Source: JAAYUD01 sp041907665 (GTDB lineage: Bacteria > Bacteroidota > Bacteroidia > Bacteroidales > Bacteroidaceae). Taken from it: 64,000 bases of DNA. How positions within the stretch are numbered: position 1 is the stretch's first letter; each line of letters begins with the position of its first letter. The translations under genes and the position numbers were made by a program. This document shows, one piece after another, positions 36,569-44,616 of this stretch. Below the pieces are notes generated by a model. That model ran no database searches. It saw only the letters and a program-made list of their open reading frames with translations, and was not told where the DNA came from. Location: assembly GCA_041907665.1 (NCBI GenBank), contig JAYRGW010000013.1:1-64000 (forward strand). The letters run 5' to 3'.

Positions 36569-37417
36569 ATGATAAGATTAGGTATTAGAAATAGACACAG
36601 ATTGTTACCTGCAATTTGCGCCATCATGCTATTCGCCATCGTACACGCGAAACCTCAAAGTACAACCTTTTTGCCCAAGAGCACAAACACGTACGGTAAA
36701 GATAGTATAACATCCTTTCGGCAAAACACAGACTCAGTCTTCAAATGCGATGATTCGAACAAGTATAAATTCAACATTAAACAACTGATACTCCCTACTA
36801 CGATGATTGCTATTGGCGTAGTAGGAGTATACAGTGACTGGCTTGAATCAAAAAATTATCAGATAAAAGATGAATTAAGAGAAAACATCGACAAGAAAAT
36901 TTCTATTGATGACTTTTCCCAATATGCTCCGATGGCTGCCGTTTACGGTCTAAACATCGCGGGACTAAAAGGTTATCACAACTTTCAGGACCGTACCATC
37001 ATTTTAGCGACCTCTTATCTCATAATGAGTATTACGGTAGAATCGTTGAAGAGAACGATAAAAGAAGAACGCCCCGATAGATCAAACAACCAGTCCTTTC
37101 CTTCAGGACATACGGCCACAGCTTTTATGGGAGCAGAATTTCTATGGAGAGAATACAAAGACGTTTCGCCCTGGATTGGTATCACCGGATATGCGGTAGC
37201 TGCCGGTACGGGATTCTTCAGAATGTACAACAACAAACATTGGCTCACAGATGTTATTGCCGGCGCCGGCTTTGGTATATTAAGCACTAAAATAGGTTAC
37301 TGGCTTTATCCGACAATTAAAAACAAGCTATTTAAAAGCAAACATCTGAAAAACGTCGTTGCCCTCCCCTATTATAATATCAAAGGAGCAGGGGTATGCT
37401 GCATAATCAATTTATAA
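36569..37417 (+). CDS. PAP2-superfamily membrane phosphatase
   Basis: A 282-aa exported or membrane protein. The three phosphatase motifs are present: KRTIKEERPD, the FPSGHTATAF block, and RMYNNKHWLTDVIAGAGFG. After the signal segment (1-27) there is a helix near 75-92 and several more around the active site. It probably dephosphorylates lipid carriers or lipid A-type substrates (family inference). A -7 box TACTTTTG is at 36537-36544. It runs in the same direction as the rhamnosidase, 72 bp behind it. Confidence 0.88.
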   Translation: MIRLGIRNRHRLLPAICAIMLFAIVHAKPQSTTFLPKSTNTYGKDSITSFRQNTDSVFKCDDSNKYKFNIKQLILPTTMIAIGVVGVYSDWLESKNYQIKDELRENIDKKISIDDFSQYAPMAAVYGLNIAGLKGYHNFQDRTIILATSYLIMSITVESLKRTIKEERPDRSNNQSFPSGHTATAFMGAEFLWREYKDVSPWIGITGYAVAAGTGFFRMYNNKHWLTDVIAGAGFGILSTKIGYWLYPTIKNKLFKSKHLKNVVALPYYNIKGAGVCCIINL

Positions 37418-37909
37418 TTCGTACTATACAAATTATTGCTGTTTGGCAAAATTTTCGTGGATTCATCTTTTCCTGCCATCTCGACTTCAGTTTCGCTCCC
37501 TGTTGGACGTGTCTCGCCAAAAATTAATTCATTCAGTCCAATTCACCACAATCACACCATTGGCTCTTTCTAATATTATCAATCACCTTATTTTCAATGT
37601 GTTTAATTTCCATAAATATCGAATTTTGTCGCAAAAACACAAAGAGTTTACGACAAAATCAAAAGACTTGGCAATAATCATCTAAATTTTCTCTTATATG
37701 TTTGGCTGAGTACGACTAAAATATTACTTTTAAATGAAAATACTAATAATAGCACGGCCGTAAATACTAACATTAAATCAACGAAATATACTTGCAATTG
37801 TAAAAACTATTAATGAAGCAACATTATATTCCCAGATGCTATCTTCCTTTTTTGTAGACTATGAATTATTCAGGTTAGTAAGAATAGTTGTAAGCGTCTC
37901 CGCGATTAC

Positions 37910-38155
37910 GTGCAGCGCAAATAAAAATTAAGTTTCGCAGACATATCCGTCACATCAACCATCTATCAATCAGTATATTATAAAGACACGAGGCTAAAAT
38001 GGGACACGAAAAATGAATTATTGAGCTGTTACACAGTAATTTATGAAAGTTGAGTGTCGCGGTTGTCACTATTTTTCCGGATAACCATCATATCCGAATG
38101 ACCGAATATACGGAGCCGGAACGACTGTGTCTGCTTTTTACGCCGATAATTGCCA
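37910..38155. repeat. Left copy of the 246-bp direct repeat flanking hipBA
   Basis: Matches 40381-40626 over its full length with about nine single-base differences and no gap (offset 2471 throughout). Boundaries are sharp on both sides: preceded by ATTAC here and GAGAAT there, followed by TCACTG here and AATGAC there. Confidence 0.95.
38088..38155 (-). pseudogene. 3' remnant of the VirE/DUF3874 gene
   Basis: Inside the left repeat copy, the minus strand encodes IIGVKSRHSRSGSVYSVIRI and a TGA stop. That is the last 22 codons of the gene at 40559-41737 with a single change at the final residue (I for L). Nothing upstream of it continues the gene, so it is a displaced tail. Confidence 0.85.
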
Positions 38156-38254
38156 TCACTGCAGTAGGATCATGCTGTCCCAAAGGCATCCAAGATGTCC
38201 CCAGCTAATAGTCATCGTATTTGCCTGTCGCTTATTACTTGCAAAAGTTCATTC

Positions 38255-39745
38255 CTAGAGTTTAAAGTATTTCTCGGCCATCGCTTTTAGCTGCTCAGCT
38301 GTGAGATTAGTTAAACCTGTCTTTTCTATCAGGGAGAATTCTTCCTTGTTCTTGCCAATGGCAAACTTGCGTTCCTTGCCATCAACATCCACATACAAGT
38401 GGTAATTACCTTTGTATGTCTGTTCTATACGCATATTCTCGACAGTATGTCCATTGATATCCATTGCAGATACATTGGCATCTTTCTTCCACTCCCCCCA
38501 AATTTTCAGATGGTCGACAATAGTAGCTTCTACCCTACCAATCCACTGCTCAGTTACACCATACTTAGTAGCGATAGTACGGAATTGTTTCAATGCTCCA
38601 ACCACGTCACGGATAATAGCATCCGGTCTGCGTATACCATTGTCACGAGCAAATTGAATTACGTCATCACGGGTGATTCCACGAAGTTTTCCACGTACAA
38701 ACATGCAGTGCTCCTCATTTGGCAGGAAGCCGCCCCTATCTATAATGTAGGTCATATCATAGGCTGGAGACAGACGCCATGAACCGTTTTCACTCATGAT
38801 AAACGAGAAGTTCTTATTGTGATCATCCGTGTTGTTGGACAAAATATTAAAGACCATCCTTCGGAATACCTCCTGACAATCAGCTTCTGAAAGATGGAGT
38901 TTACGACAAACAGTTATCAACTGCTCATAGCTGTCTGCATCTGGGTAGATAGCGGCCAACGTCTGCGTATGTACCTTCTTCTCGCCATCACGGTCAAATC
39001 GTTTGGTCATGAAATGATTGTTTCCCTCAACTGGATATAGTCCTGACGGCATCATTCTGATTCCTGAAGCTATAGCCAACTCATAGTAAGTCATTTCTAA
39101 CTCTGCCGAACTATACTCGGAATTACCAAATTTCAACAGATAGTAGTCATAACCATCTAACCCTGGTATCTGACCACTACGTATCTCGGCACTCTTTCGA
39201 TTGATGGCTATAATAGCCTTTGGCTGTCGACCACCTGCAGATGTACCAACCGTCAACAACGACTGCATGGTGAGGGACTCTTCTGGCAAGATACGGGCAT
39301 TCTCCCTTTCTGTGAAGAGACGTTCAGCCAAGTCAGCCAACGACTTCATGTCTACCTTCTCCGCCCTTCGCTCCCTGGATGTCTCAGGCAAGAATTCCAA
39401 TGCACCCATTCCCCGTCGGCCGATGAATGATAACTTGTCGAGCGGAGTGATGTCAGCCTCAGCCAAATGTTTTTGCTGACGCCAGAGGTTAAACAATTGA
39501 TTACCCCAGGCATCAGGCAGTGAATCTGCAACAAAGGCAGGAAGCTTCTGATAGATCTTTGCATCCTCACCCCAAACAGGTGCGAGTCCTCTAATTCCAT
39601 CAACAGGTGCTACAAGAGGAGAAACATTCAGTCCTTTCTTGATGAACTCAGAATTATACACAAAATACGACAACCTGCGTCGCTCATCCCATGCCAGTCT
39701 TCCAATCTCTTCATCCCAAAGGATAACTCTTATGGACTTAATCAT
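38255..39745 (-). CDS. hipA: HipA-family serine/threonine kinase toxin
   Basis: A 496-aa kinase-type toxin. The Couple_hipA region covers about 1-115. The kinase part has the P-loop GTSAGGRQPKA (167-177), ATP-binding K205 in YLLKFG, MTKRFDR, the catalytic NTDDHNKNFSF (305-315, D307) and SPAYD (326-330). Proteins of this family phosphorylate aminoacyl-tRNA synthetases or other targets and slow growth. It is longer than E. coli HipA (440 aa), with an extra C-terminal domain of about 75 residues from 422. It follows hipB by nine bases. Confidence 0.9.
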   Translation of the reverse strand: MIKSIRVILWDEEIGRLAWDERRRLSYFVYNSEFIKKGLNVSPLVAPVDGIRGLAPVWGEDAKIYQKLPAFVADSLPDAWGNQLFNLWRQQKHLAEADITPLDKLSFIGRRGMGALEFLPETSRERRAEKVDMKSLADLAERLFTERENARILPEESLTMQSLLTVGTSAGGRQPKAIIAINRKSAEIRSGQIPGLDGYDYYLLKFGNSEYSSAELEMTYYELAIASGIRMMPSGLYPVEGNNHFMTKRFDRDGEKKVHTQTLAAIYPDADSYEQLITVCRKLHLSEADCQEVFRRMVFNILSNNTDDHNKNFSFIMSENGSWRLSPAYDMTYIIDRGGFLPNEEHCMFVRGKLRGITRDDVIQFARDNGIRRPDAIIRDVVGALKQFRTIATKYGVTEQWIGRVEATIVDHLKIWGEWKKDANVSAMDINGHTVENMRIEQTYKGNYHLYVDVDGKERKFAIGKNKEEFSLIEKTGLTNLTAEQLKAMAEKYFKL

Positions 39746-39754
39746 ATTAGTATC

Positions 39755-40063
39755 TTATTTGGAGTGACGAATACGTTGAACTTTCTTCTCATCCTTACGC
39801 ATGAGATAAGGTGACTCTGGCAACTCAGGCAGCAGGTCATCCAGAACATTGATCTGACCTACAACCTTCAGCAAAAGAATAAATGTAGACAGTGAAAGAT
39901 TGCCCGCAGTACCATTTTCAAACTTATGGATCGTCGTCAGTCCAATACCCGACTGCTCAGCAATCTCTTTCTGGGTAAGATTACATCGCATTCTGTATTC
40001 CTTGAAGCGTGTGCCAAGCAAACGAACAAGTTCAGGTGTAGAATACTCATATAGATCTGCCAT
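39755..40063 (-). CDS. hipB: HipB-like XRE-family antitoxin
   Basis: A 102-aa repressor and antitoxin. The helix-turn-helix NLTQKEIAEQSGIGLTTIHKFENG covers about 28-51, and the C-terminal tail ends KVQRIRHSK, like the basic tail of other HipB proteins. It precedes hipA, as usual. A well-spaced promoter lies at 40147-40176. Confidence 0.9.
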   Translation of the reverse strand: MADLYEYSTPELVRLLGTRFKEYRMRCNLTQKEIAEQSGIGLTTIHKFENGTAGNLSLSTFILLLKVVGQINVLDDLLPELPESPYLMRKDEKKVQRIRHSK

Positions 40064-40558
40064 GATTTTATATTTTAACTATCATTTAAGTGATACTAAT
40101 TACAATATTTCCTATATTATATTCATTTTATTGAAGCTTAATTATGCAAATATACTCTATTTTTTGAAACGAACAAGTTTTATCGGGTAAATATACGATT
40201 CCTAGCTCGATTTTTAACAATATGAGCCAGTATACGATCTGATACCAAATCCTAATGGATGAAGACTGAAGCTGAATATCGGTGTGGTTCTTCAAGTAAC
40301 TCCATGATACGGTATAAAACAAGATGAAGCAAAAAAGTTAATTACTCAATGCAAAACCATCGTTACTGGTTGGAGAGAATGTGCAGCGCAAATAAAAATT
40401 AAGTTTCGCAGACATATCTGTCACATCAACCATCTATCAATCAGCATATTATAAAGACACGAGGCTAAAATGGGACACGAAAAACGCATGATTGAGCTGT
40501 TACACAGTGATTTATGAAAGTTGAGTGCCGCGGTTGTCACTATTTTTCCGGACAACCA
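40064..40558. other. hipB promoter region and right repeat copy
   Basis: No gene. Contains the hipB promoter and, from 40381, the right copy of the direct repeat, which continues to 40626 inside the DUF3874 gene. Confidence 0.6.
40147..40176 (-). promoter_or_regulatory. Promoter of hipBA
   Basis: On the minus strand: TTG at 40176-40174, a 19-bp spacer and TATATTTG at 40154-40147. The spacing is ideal for Bacteroides, with a leader of about 75 nt. Confidence 0.65.
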
Positions 40559-40626
40559 TCATAACCGAATGACCGAATATACGGAGCCGGAACGACTGTG
40601 TCTGCTTTTTACGCCGATAATTGCCA
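40381..40626. repeat. Right copy of the 246-bp direct repeat flanking hipBA
   Basis: Partner of 37910-38155. It spans the last 67 bp of the DUF3874 reading frame plus its 178-bp 3' flank, so this copy supplies the functional gene end. Confidence 0.95.
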
Positions 40627-41737
40627 AATGACGGGCGAACGTATTAATCGAAATGTCGCGCATCGTAGCCGGACTGACCTTGCGCATGTTCTCATACAAG
40701 AGATGAATGCTCTGTTCCTCTGCCCGTTCACCATTATGGGGAAGGCGGAACAGACTGAAGAAAAGTCCTTCTTCGTGCGGACGACGGTAAAAGCGTTTAT
40801 TGCGTTCCGTAATCAATGCCTCTTCGTAAGGCGTATACCAATAACGGGCTCCACCGCGCAGTTCCGCCTTGAGTTGCGCATACAATTGTTTGTACGATAT
40901 TCGGAATCTACCGATACGCTCTTCCAGCTCGATCGGGAAAAAGCGGCGACTTCCCGTCGGATCGGTAAGGATATCCGCATGGTTGGAAGTACCGATAAAC
41001 GAAGCCATCCGCTCCAAATGTTGATAACCGCCACGATAAGGCCTGGCCAAATTTATTTGAGGAAGTTGAATCAAACTTTTCAACCTCTCCATTTGTGACA
41101 AAGAATACTTGCGAATCTCGTCCAAGTTGACAAGAGCGAATTTCGACATCACTTTCGAAGCTGATCTGGATTCGGTGTTGAACTCTTCTATAAAGTAAGA
41201 ACGAAGCGAAGGCGGAAGCAGCATACGACAAAAAGACGATTTCTTCGTCCCGTGGCGTCTATGTATCAGCACAGGCACCATACTGTTACCGAATTGGGTA
41301 CACCTTTGCATCCATTGGGCCACCATGCCCAATAGCCACCGACGAAATACCATAGCCCACAACTTGTCGGCGCTTATCCGCCCCGCCAGTTCTTCAATCC
41401 GATCCCTGCCGTCCCATGGCGGGAGGACGTTGATGTACTCCTGTATGGGATTATAGGAGGTAGTGAATGAAGATTCGATGATACGCATCACATCCCGATC
41501 GATACAGTCCACACCAGCCTCCAAGGCCGATAAAACAATATCGTTGCGAACGCGACGGTCCACTTCAACGAAATGAAGTTTCGATTGATGCCTTCTACAT
41601 TCGTACGTCTCCGCCACGGTGTTGTAACGGAAGTCGTAGTGCTCCGCCAAAAATACTTTTAAACGTTCCATGATACCTTTTAGAAAAGGTTCTTTTACCC
41701 CATCGGCAGCAATGCCGTTTTGTGTGTTTAATTTCAT
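40559..41737 (-). CDS. VirE/DUF3874-family P-loop protein
   Basis: A 392-aa protein of the VapE/VirE superfamily (D5-like helicase or primase-associated ATPases found on mobile elements). Visible: an N-terminal helical region, the phosphate-loop position HRRHGTKKSS (159-168) where the usual glycines are partly replaced, a Walker B-like ALVNLDE (201-207) and the sensor region FIGTSNHADILTDPTGSRR. A C-terminal helical part follows. I recall KS[TS]FCR instead of a classic P-loop as usual in Bacteroidetes members. It is divergent from the HU-related gene, a pairing common in Bacteroides. Function unknown. Confidence 0.8.
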   Translation of the reverse strand: MKLNTQNGIAADGVKEPFLKGIMERLKVFLAEHYDFRYNTVAETYECRRHQSKLHFVEVDRRVRNDIVLSALEAGVDCIDRDVMRIIESSFTTSYNPIQEYINVLPPWDGRDRIEELAGRISADKLWAMVFRRWLLGMVAQWMQRCTQFGNSMVPVLIHRRHGTKKSSFCRMLLPPSLRSYFIEEFNTESRSASKVMSKFALVNLDEIRKYSLSQMERLKSLIQLPQINLARPYRGGYQHLERMASFIGTSNHADILTDPTGSRRFFPIELEERIGRFRISYKQLYAQLKAELRGGARYWYTPYEEALITERNKRFYRRPHEEGLFFSLFRLPHNGERAEEQSIHLLYENMRKVSPATMRDISINTFARHLAIIGVKSRHSRSGSVYSVIRL

Positions 41738-41764
41738 AATGCAATTTTTTTAATCAATTTTCGG

Positions 41765-41797
41765 CAAATATATAACACAATAAAGGGGATTTCCAAA
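41765..41797 (-). promoter_or_regulatory. Promoter of the DUF3874 gene
   Basis: On the minus strand TTTG at 41797-41794, a 21-bp spacer, and TATATTTG at 41772-41765; leader of about 20 nt. Confidence 0.6.
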
Positions 41798-41877
41798 TAA
41801 CTGTAAGCAGCCACCAGAGGTCTGTGAGACATACGGATGAAAGTTCGTTCATGTCAGGAAGATTTTGTATCTTTGTC

Positions 41878-41885
41878 CTTACAAG
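41878..41885 (+). promoter_or_regulatory. -7 box of the HU-related gene
   Basis: TATCTTTG. The implied start of transcription near 41892 coincides with the beginning of the 22-bp repeat array, which would therefore lie in the mRNA leader. Confidence 0.55.
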
Positions 41886-41888
41886 GAT

Positions 41889-41983
41889 GTCGTTCCACCT
41901 ATATGAGTTGACCGAATCACCTAGGTGAGTTGATCGTTTCACCTAGGTGAGTTAACCGAATCACCCAGGTGGAACGACAAACT
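41889..41983. repeat. Four 22-bp tandem units bounded by 12-bp inverted ends
   Basis: Units CACCTAKRTGAGTTRAYCG begin at 41896, 41918, 41940 and 41962, exactly 22 bp apart; the last is degenerate (CACCCAGGTGGAACG). TCACCTAGGTGA is a perfect 12-bp palindrome in two units. The block is closed by GTCGTTCCACCT (41889-41900) and its exact reverse complement (41967-41978). It fills the leader of the HU-related gene. Operator or RNA-folding role is an inference. Confidence 0.9.
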
Positions 41984-42021
41984 CTTAATGAACCGACAGA
42001 AATACCTTAAATACGATAACC

Positions 42022-42675
42022 ATGATTCAATACGATGTGTACAAAAGCCCATCTTCGAAGGAAGAAGAGCCCGACCGCTACCATGCGCGGGCAGTAAGTA
42101 AGGGAGTGATTACCTACGACCAATTAAAGAACGATTTGGAATATGCTTCATCGGCAACGCCGGGTGACGTGTCGCTCATTATGGACGGAATCGTTTCGCA
42201 AATCAAACGCCATCTGGGTGAAGGCGAAAGTGTGCAACTGGGCGATCTCGGTACTTTTTCGGTAGGAATATCGGGACCGAAGACGACAAAGAGGAAAGCC
42301 ATAAACGCGACCAACCTCGAAGTGACCGATGTCTATTTCAGACCCCGCAAGAAACTGATTCGCGACATCAACCGAGTGGCGAAATTCGAAAGCACTCGCC
42401 TCAAGCACCATTCGATAGAATATTCGGGCATTGAGATTGAAGCATTGCTGACCGATTTTTTCAAAGACCATGCTTACATCACTCGTCGGGAGTTCGAGAG
42501 CCTGTGCGGACTGACGCGTCCAACCGCCGTGCGGCGCATCAAGGAGTTGTGCAGCGGAACATATCCTTTACTCTCACGCGAGGGTCCGCGCAACAGCAGC
42601 ATTTATGTTCCCACGTCTGGGAGCTTCCACACGGCGCACACACGGCACATACCGAGTGAGGATCCAATAGGGTGA
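42022..42675 (+). CDS. HU-related DNA-binding protein
   Basis: A 217-aa nucleoid-type protein of the Bacteroidetes HU-related family. Residues 1-125 show the HU fold: VITYDQLKNDLEYASSATPGDV, then GESVQLGDLGTFSVGISG where a typical HU protein has its arm region. Residues 130-195 are an added segment, EIEALLTDFFKDHAYITRREF and LTRPTAVRRIKELCS, which looks like a winged helix. The Ser/His-rich end is probably disordered. It is divergent from the DUF3874 gene and preceded by a 22-bp repeat array that is a candidate binding site. Confidence 0.85.
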   Translation: MIQYDVYKSPSSKEEEPDRYHARAVSKGVITYDQLKNDLEYASSATPGDVSLIMDGIVSQIKRHLGEGESVQLGDLGTFSVGISGPKTTKRKAINATNLEVTDVYFRPRKKLIRDINRVAKFESTRLKHHSIEYSGIEIEALLTDFFKDHAYITRREFESLCGLTRPTAVRRIKELCSGTYPLLSREGPRNSSIYVPTSGSFHTAHTRHIPSEDPIG

Positions 42676-43222
42676 TGTGCGAAGCGGGCGGCTCACGTTT
42701 CATAACGCACTAACAATGAGCAAGATAACACCATTTTAGTGTCCCAAAAATAAGCCATCACAGTATATATTGCTCATATACAATAAGATACGGTGACAGA
42801 AGCTGCCGAGAAAATAAAAAACGGTAGAATCATAAACCGGAATAATTCATCTTGAGTTCGGGATAAGAAATCAAAAAAAGCGAGTTGATTTGTCTTAAAG
42901 ATTTCATATCCGTTGAGAGCTTTTAGCTTATTGTCAAAGAAAGAGTATGCCGTAATGGCTGAAACAAGATTTATGATGAAGTTGTTTATAGAATGGTGTC
43001 TGGAATGTGCGAGCTGTGCTGTATTTTTTAGCATATCATTGAATGTATTAATGAATGATAGCGTATTAAATTAATTGAGTAGACTCTAATTAACATTATA
43101 TCTACTTACTATATCGTAGTGACATGATGTATGGATTCGATTTATAGAAACTTGTATTTGCACCTAAATTTTCTTCTGCTTTTCGGTGATCTCTTGTGTG
43201 ATTAGATGTTGTCAGTTCTAAA
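42676..43222. other. Gene-poor stretch between HU-related gene and hipA remnant
   Basis: 547 bp. The only notable opening is an 86-codon minus-strand frame at 42774-43034 with no recognisable domain and no promoter-like sequence before it; I do not call it a gene. Confidence 0.5.
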
Positions 43223-43519
43223 TTATTTCATTCTATATTTACGCTCCTTTATTAACTGAATAAAGCTATCTGCCATATATTCAGTTAAAAAGCTTTTACG
43301 AATAAACTCTTCCCACTGATCTGTAACTTTAATGAATCGGGAGAAGATGGTATCGCAGACTTTTGCATCAAGTCCTGATTGTATCATGGCTTCTTCGAAA
43401 TGCTGACGAGTGAGTTTGCGTTTCTTTCCGCAGAGTGTCAAGGCTAACTCTTCTGTGTCTTTTGGCATTACCAAAGCTGTGGACAAAAGGTCGTAGCAGA
43501 ACAAACATCTTCTACACAT
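43223..43519 (-). pseudogene. Internally deleted HipA kinase subunit (split-type)
   Basis: The 98-aa frame begins MCRRCLFCYD, like the zinc-ribbon-style start I recall for the large HipA subunit of split Bacteroides HipA systems, but jumps directly to LLSTALVMPKDTEELALTLCGKKRKL, a C-terminal part of the kinase. The whole catalytic core of about 200 residues (P-loop, NTDxHxKN, SPAYD) is missing. The joint is in frame. The product cannot be an active kinase. Confidence 0.75.
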
Positions 43520-43851
43520 TATTCATCCTCCTTGTTTTTTAAAGGCTGAACACTCACTGCACCGATACAATCTTTGCAGCAGGCCAACAGTAGAGACATT
43601 CGATCGTGATTGTCTATCTTCCAATTCCGTTCAGCAATATCGAGCAACCAACTTCGGGAATTAAACCATCAAAGAATGGTATCATTACATTGCTTTGATA
43701 GGGTGTTTCGCACAAAGGAAGGGTAAGACTTACGGCACGAGCATTATCAGACGACAAATACTCCTTATTGTACACAAAGGTGTATCCATCGGCATCTTCA
43801 GTCAGTACTCCGGCCTTTTCTATTCTGATAAAAGATTGCGGCTTGCTTCAT
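43519..43851 (-). pseudogene. Frameshifted HipA N-terminal subunit
   Basis: Two frameshifts interrupt a protein of about 110 aa. After MKQAAIF an extra T in a T run shifts the frame; the reading then continues IEKAGVLTEDADGYTFVY to FFDGLIPE, where one base is lost (GAAGTTGG for GAAGGTTGG), and resumes WLLDIAERNWKID to CIGAVSVQPLKNKEDE and TAA. This is the Couple_hipA domain of a split HipA. The start overlaps the hipB-like stop (ATGA) and the end overlaps the next gene (TAATG). Confidence 0.8.
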
Positions 43852-44072
43852 ACATCATCCTCCTGAGTTCGCTTGATGGGTACCGGACCGCACTCTGAGC
43901 CAAAAAGGCTCAGTACTTGATTTACTTTATCAATACGAAGTGTAGGCTTTCCTTGTTCCAGTTCGCGTACAAAGCGTAAGCCTACTCCCGATTTCTCGGA
44001 TAGGTCAACTTGCGTAAGATTGTATCTCTTGCGCATCTCTTTAACGTATTTAGACAAGATGGTCTGTTCCAT
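43848..44072 (-). CDS. XRE-family regulator (orphaned HipB-like antitoxin)
   Basis: A 74-aa single-domain repressor: YVKEMRKRYNLTQVDLSEKS and GVGLRFVRELEQGKPTLRID form the helix-turn-helix, followed by VNQVLSLFGSECGPVPIKR, typical of the short HipB of split HipA operons. It is intact while both toxin parts are broken. Two CACCTTTTCGGG repeats flank its promoter and are likely its operators. Confidence 0.85.
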   Translation of the reverse strand: MEQTILSKYVKEMRKRYNLTQVDLSEKSGVGLRFVRELEQGKPTLRIDKVNQVLSLFGSECGPVPIKRTQEDDV

Positions 44073-44086
44073 AATATATGATATTG

Positions 44087-44139
44087 CACCTTTTCGGGTA
44101 CAAATATATATATAATATTTGTAATTACACCTTTTCGGG
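44087..44139 (-). promoter_or_regulatory. Promoter and candidate operators of the decayed hipBA operon
   Basis: TATATTTG (44108-44101) is the -7 box. Identical dodecamers CACCTTTTCGGG lie at 44087-44098 and 44128-44139, 41 bp (about four helical turns) apart, on either side of it. Confidence 0.6.
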
Positions 44140-44616
44140 GATAAAACGTATGCGTTTCTATTGTATTATACCCTTTAGGTAATACTGAACGTGACAAAAG
44201 AAATATTAGAAACTTAAAATGTTACAATACGTTTCGTTTTATTTTTCTTACAACATAGAAGAGCTCGTTTAAATTTTACTCAATAATAATCTTATCGCGA
44301 CAATTTTGACCTGATATATAGTAAATATAGTTATAATTTGAACAGAAAAATATATTATATATCTTTATCTGTTCAAATTATAGCTATTCATCATAAACGT
44401 GTTTAACCTTGTTGTGAAGTAATTCCCCGAAAAATACTACCTTTGTATTCAACAAGTGTTCTGTAATATAAATGCGAAAATACTCTATCTTTTGTATCTG
44501 ATAGCGGATATTTCATAAAATGGTTGAAAGAAAGTGCTTGATAAATTACATGATATATATTATGGCTAAATATTGATTATCATATAATAAATTATTAATA
44601 TTGTCTTTTAAGTAGG
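44140..44616 (+). other. Long AT-rich leader of the helicase-nuclease gene
   Basis: No gene. It holds a large inverted repeat (44329-44385) and a -7 box TACCTTTG (44438-44445). The resulting leader would be about 165 nt, long enough for translational control. Confidence 0.5.
44329..44385. repeat. 18-bp inverted repeat upstream of the helicase gene
   Basis: AGTTATAATTTGAACAGA (44329-44346) pairs with TCTGTTCAAATTATAGCT (44368-44385) with one G-T pair and a 21-bp AT-rich loop. It lies before the -7 box, so it is more likely an operator or the terminator of an unseen transcript than an attenuator. Confidence 0.7.

Larger units (their letters stand above)
37418..38254. other. Gene-poor stretch with left copy of a 246-bp repeat
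   Basis: 837 bp without an intact gene. The first part, to 37909, shows one 80-codon plus-strand opening that I do not believe (rejected list). The part 37910-38155 is the left copy of a direct repeat and contains a fragment of the DUF3874 gene. The last 99 bp lead to the hipA stop. Confidence 0.6.

Noticed and set aside
37443..37685. 80-codon plus-strand frame after the PAP2 gene (MAKFSWIHLFLPSRLQF)
   Set aside because: No promoter or recognisable domain. The reverse strand gives an equally odd short reading, so the region is more likely non-coding.
40559..41737. Degenerate P-loop in the DUF3874 protein as evidence of an inactive gene
   Set aside because: KS[TS]FCR in place of a classic GK[ST] is, as far as I recall, normal in Bacteroidetes members of this family, and the Walker B-like and sensor regions are intact.
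42774..43034. 86-codon minus-strand frame starting MLKNTAQLAHSRHHS
   Set aside because: No domain, no promoter-like box before it and no coding context. Length is within chance for AT-rich DNA.
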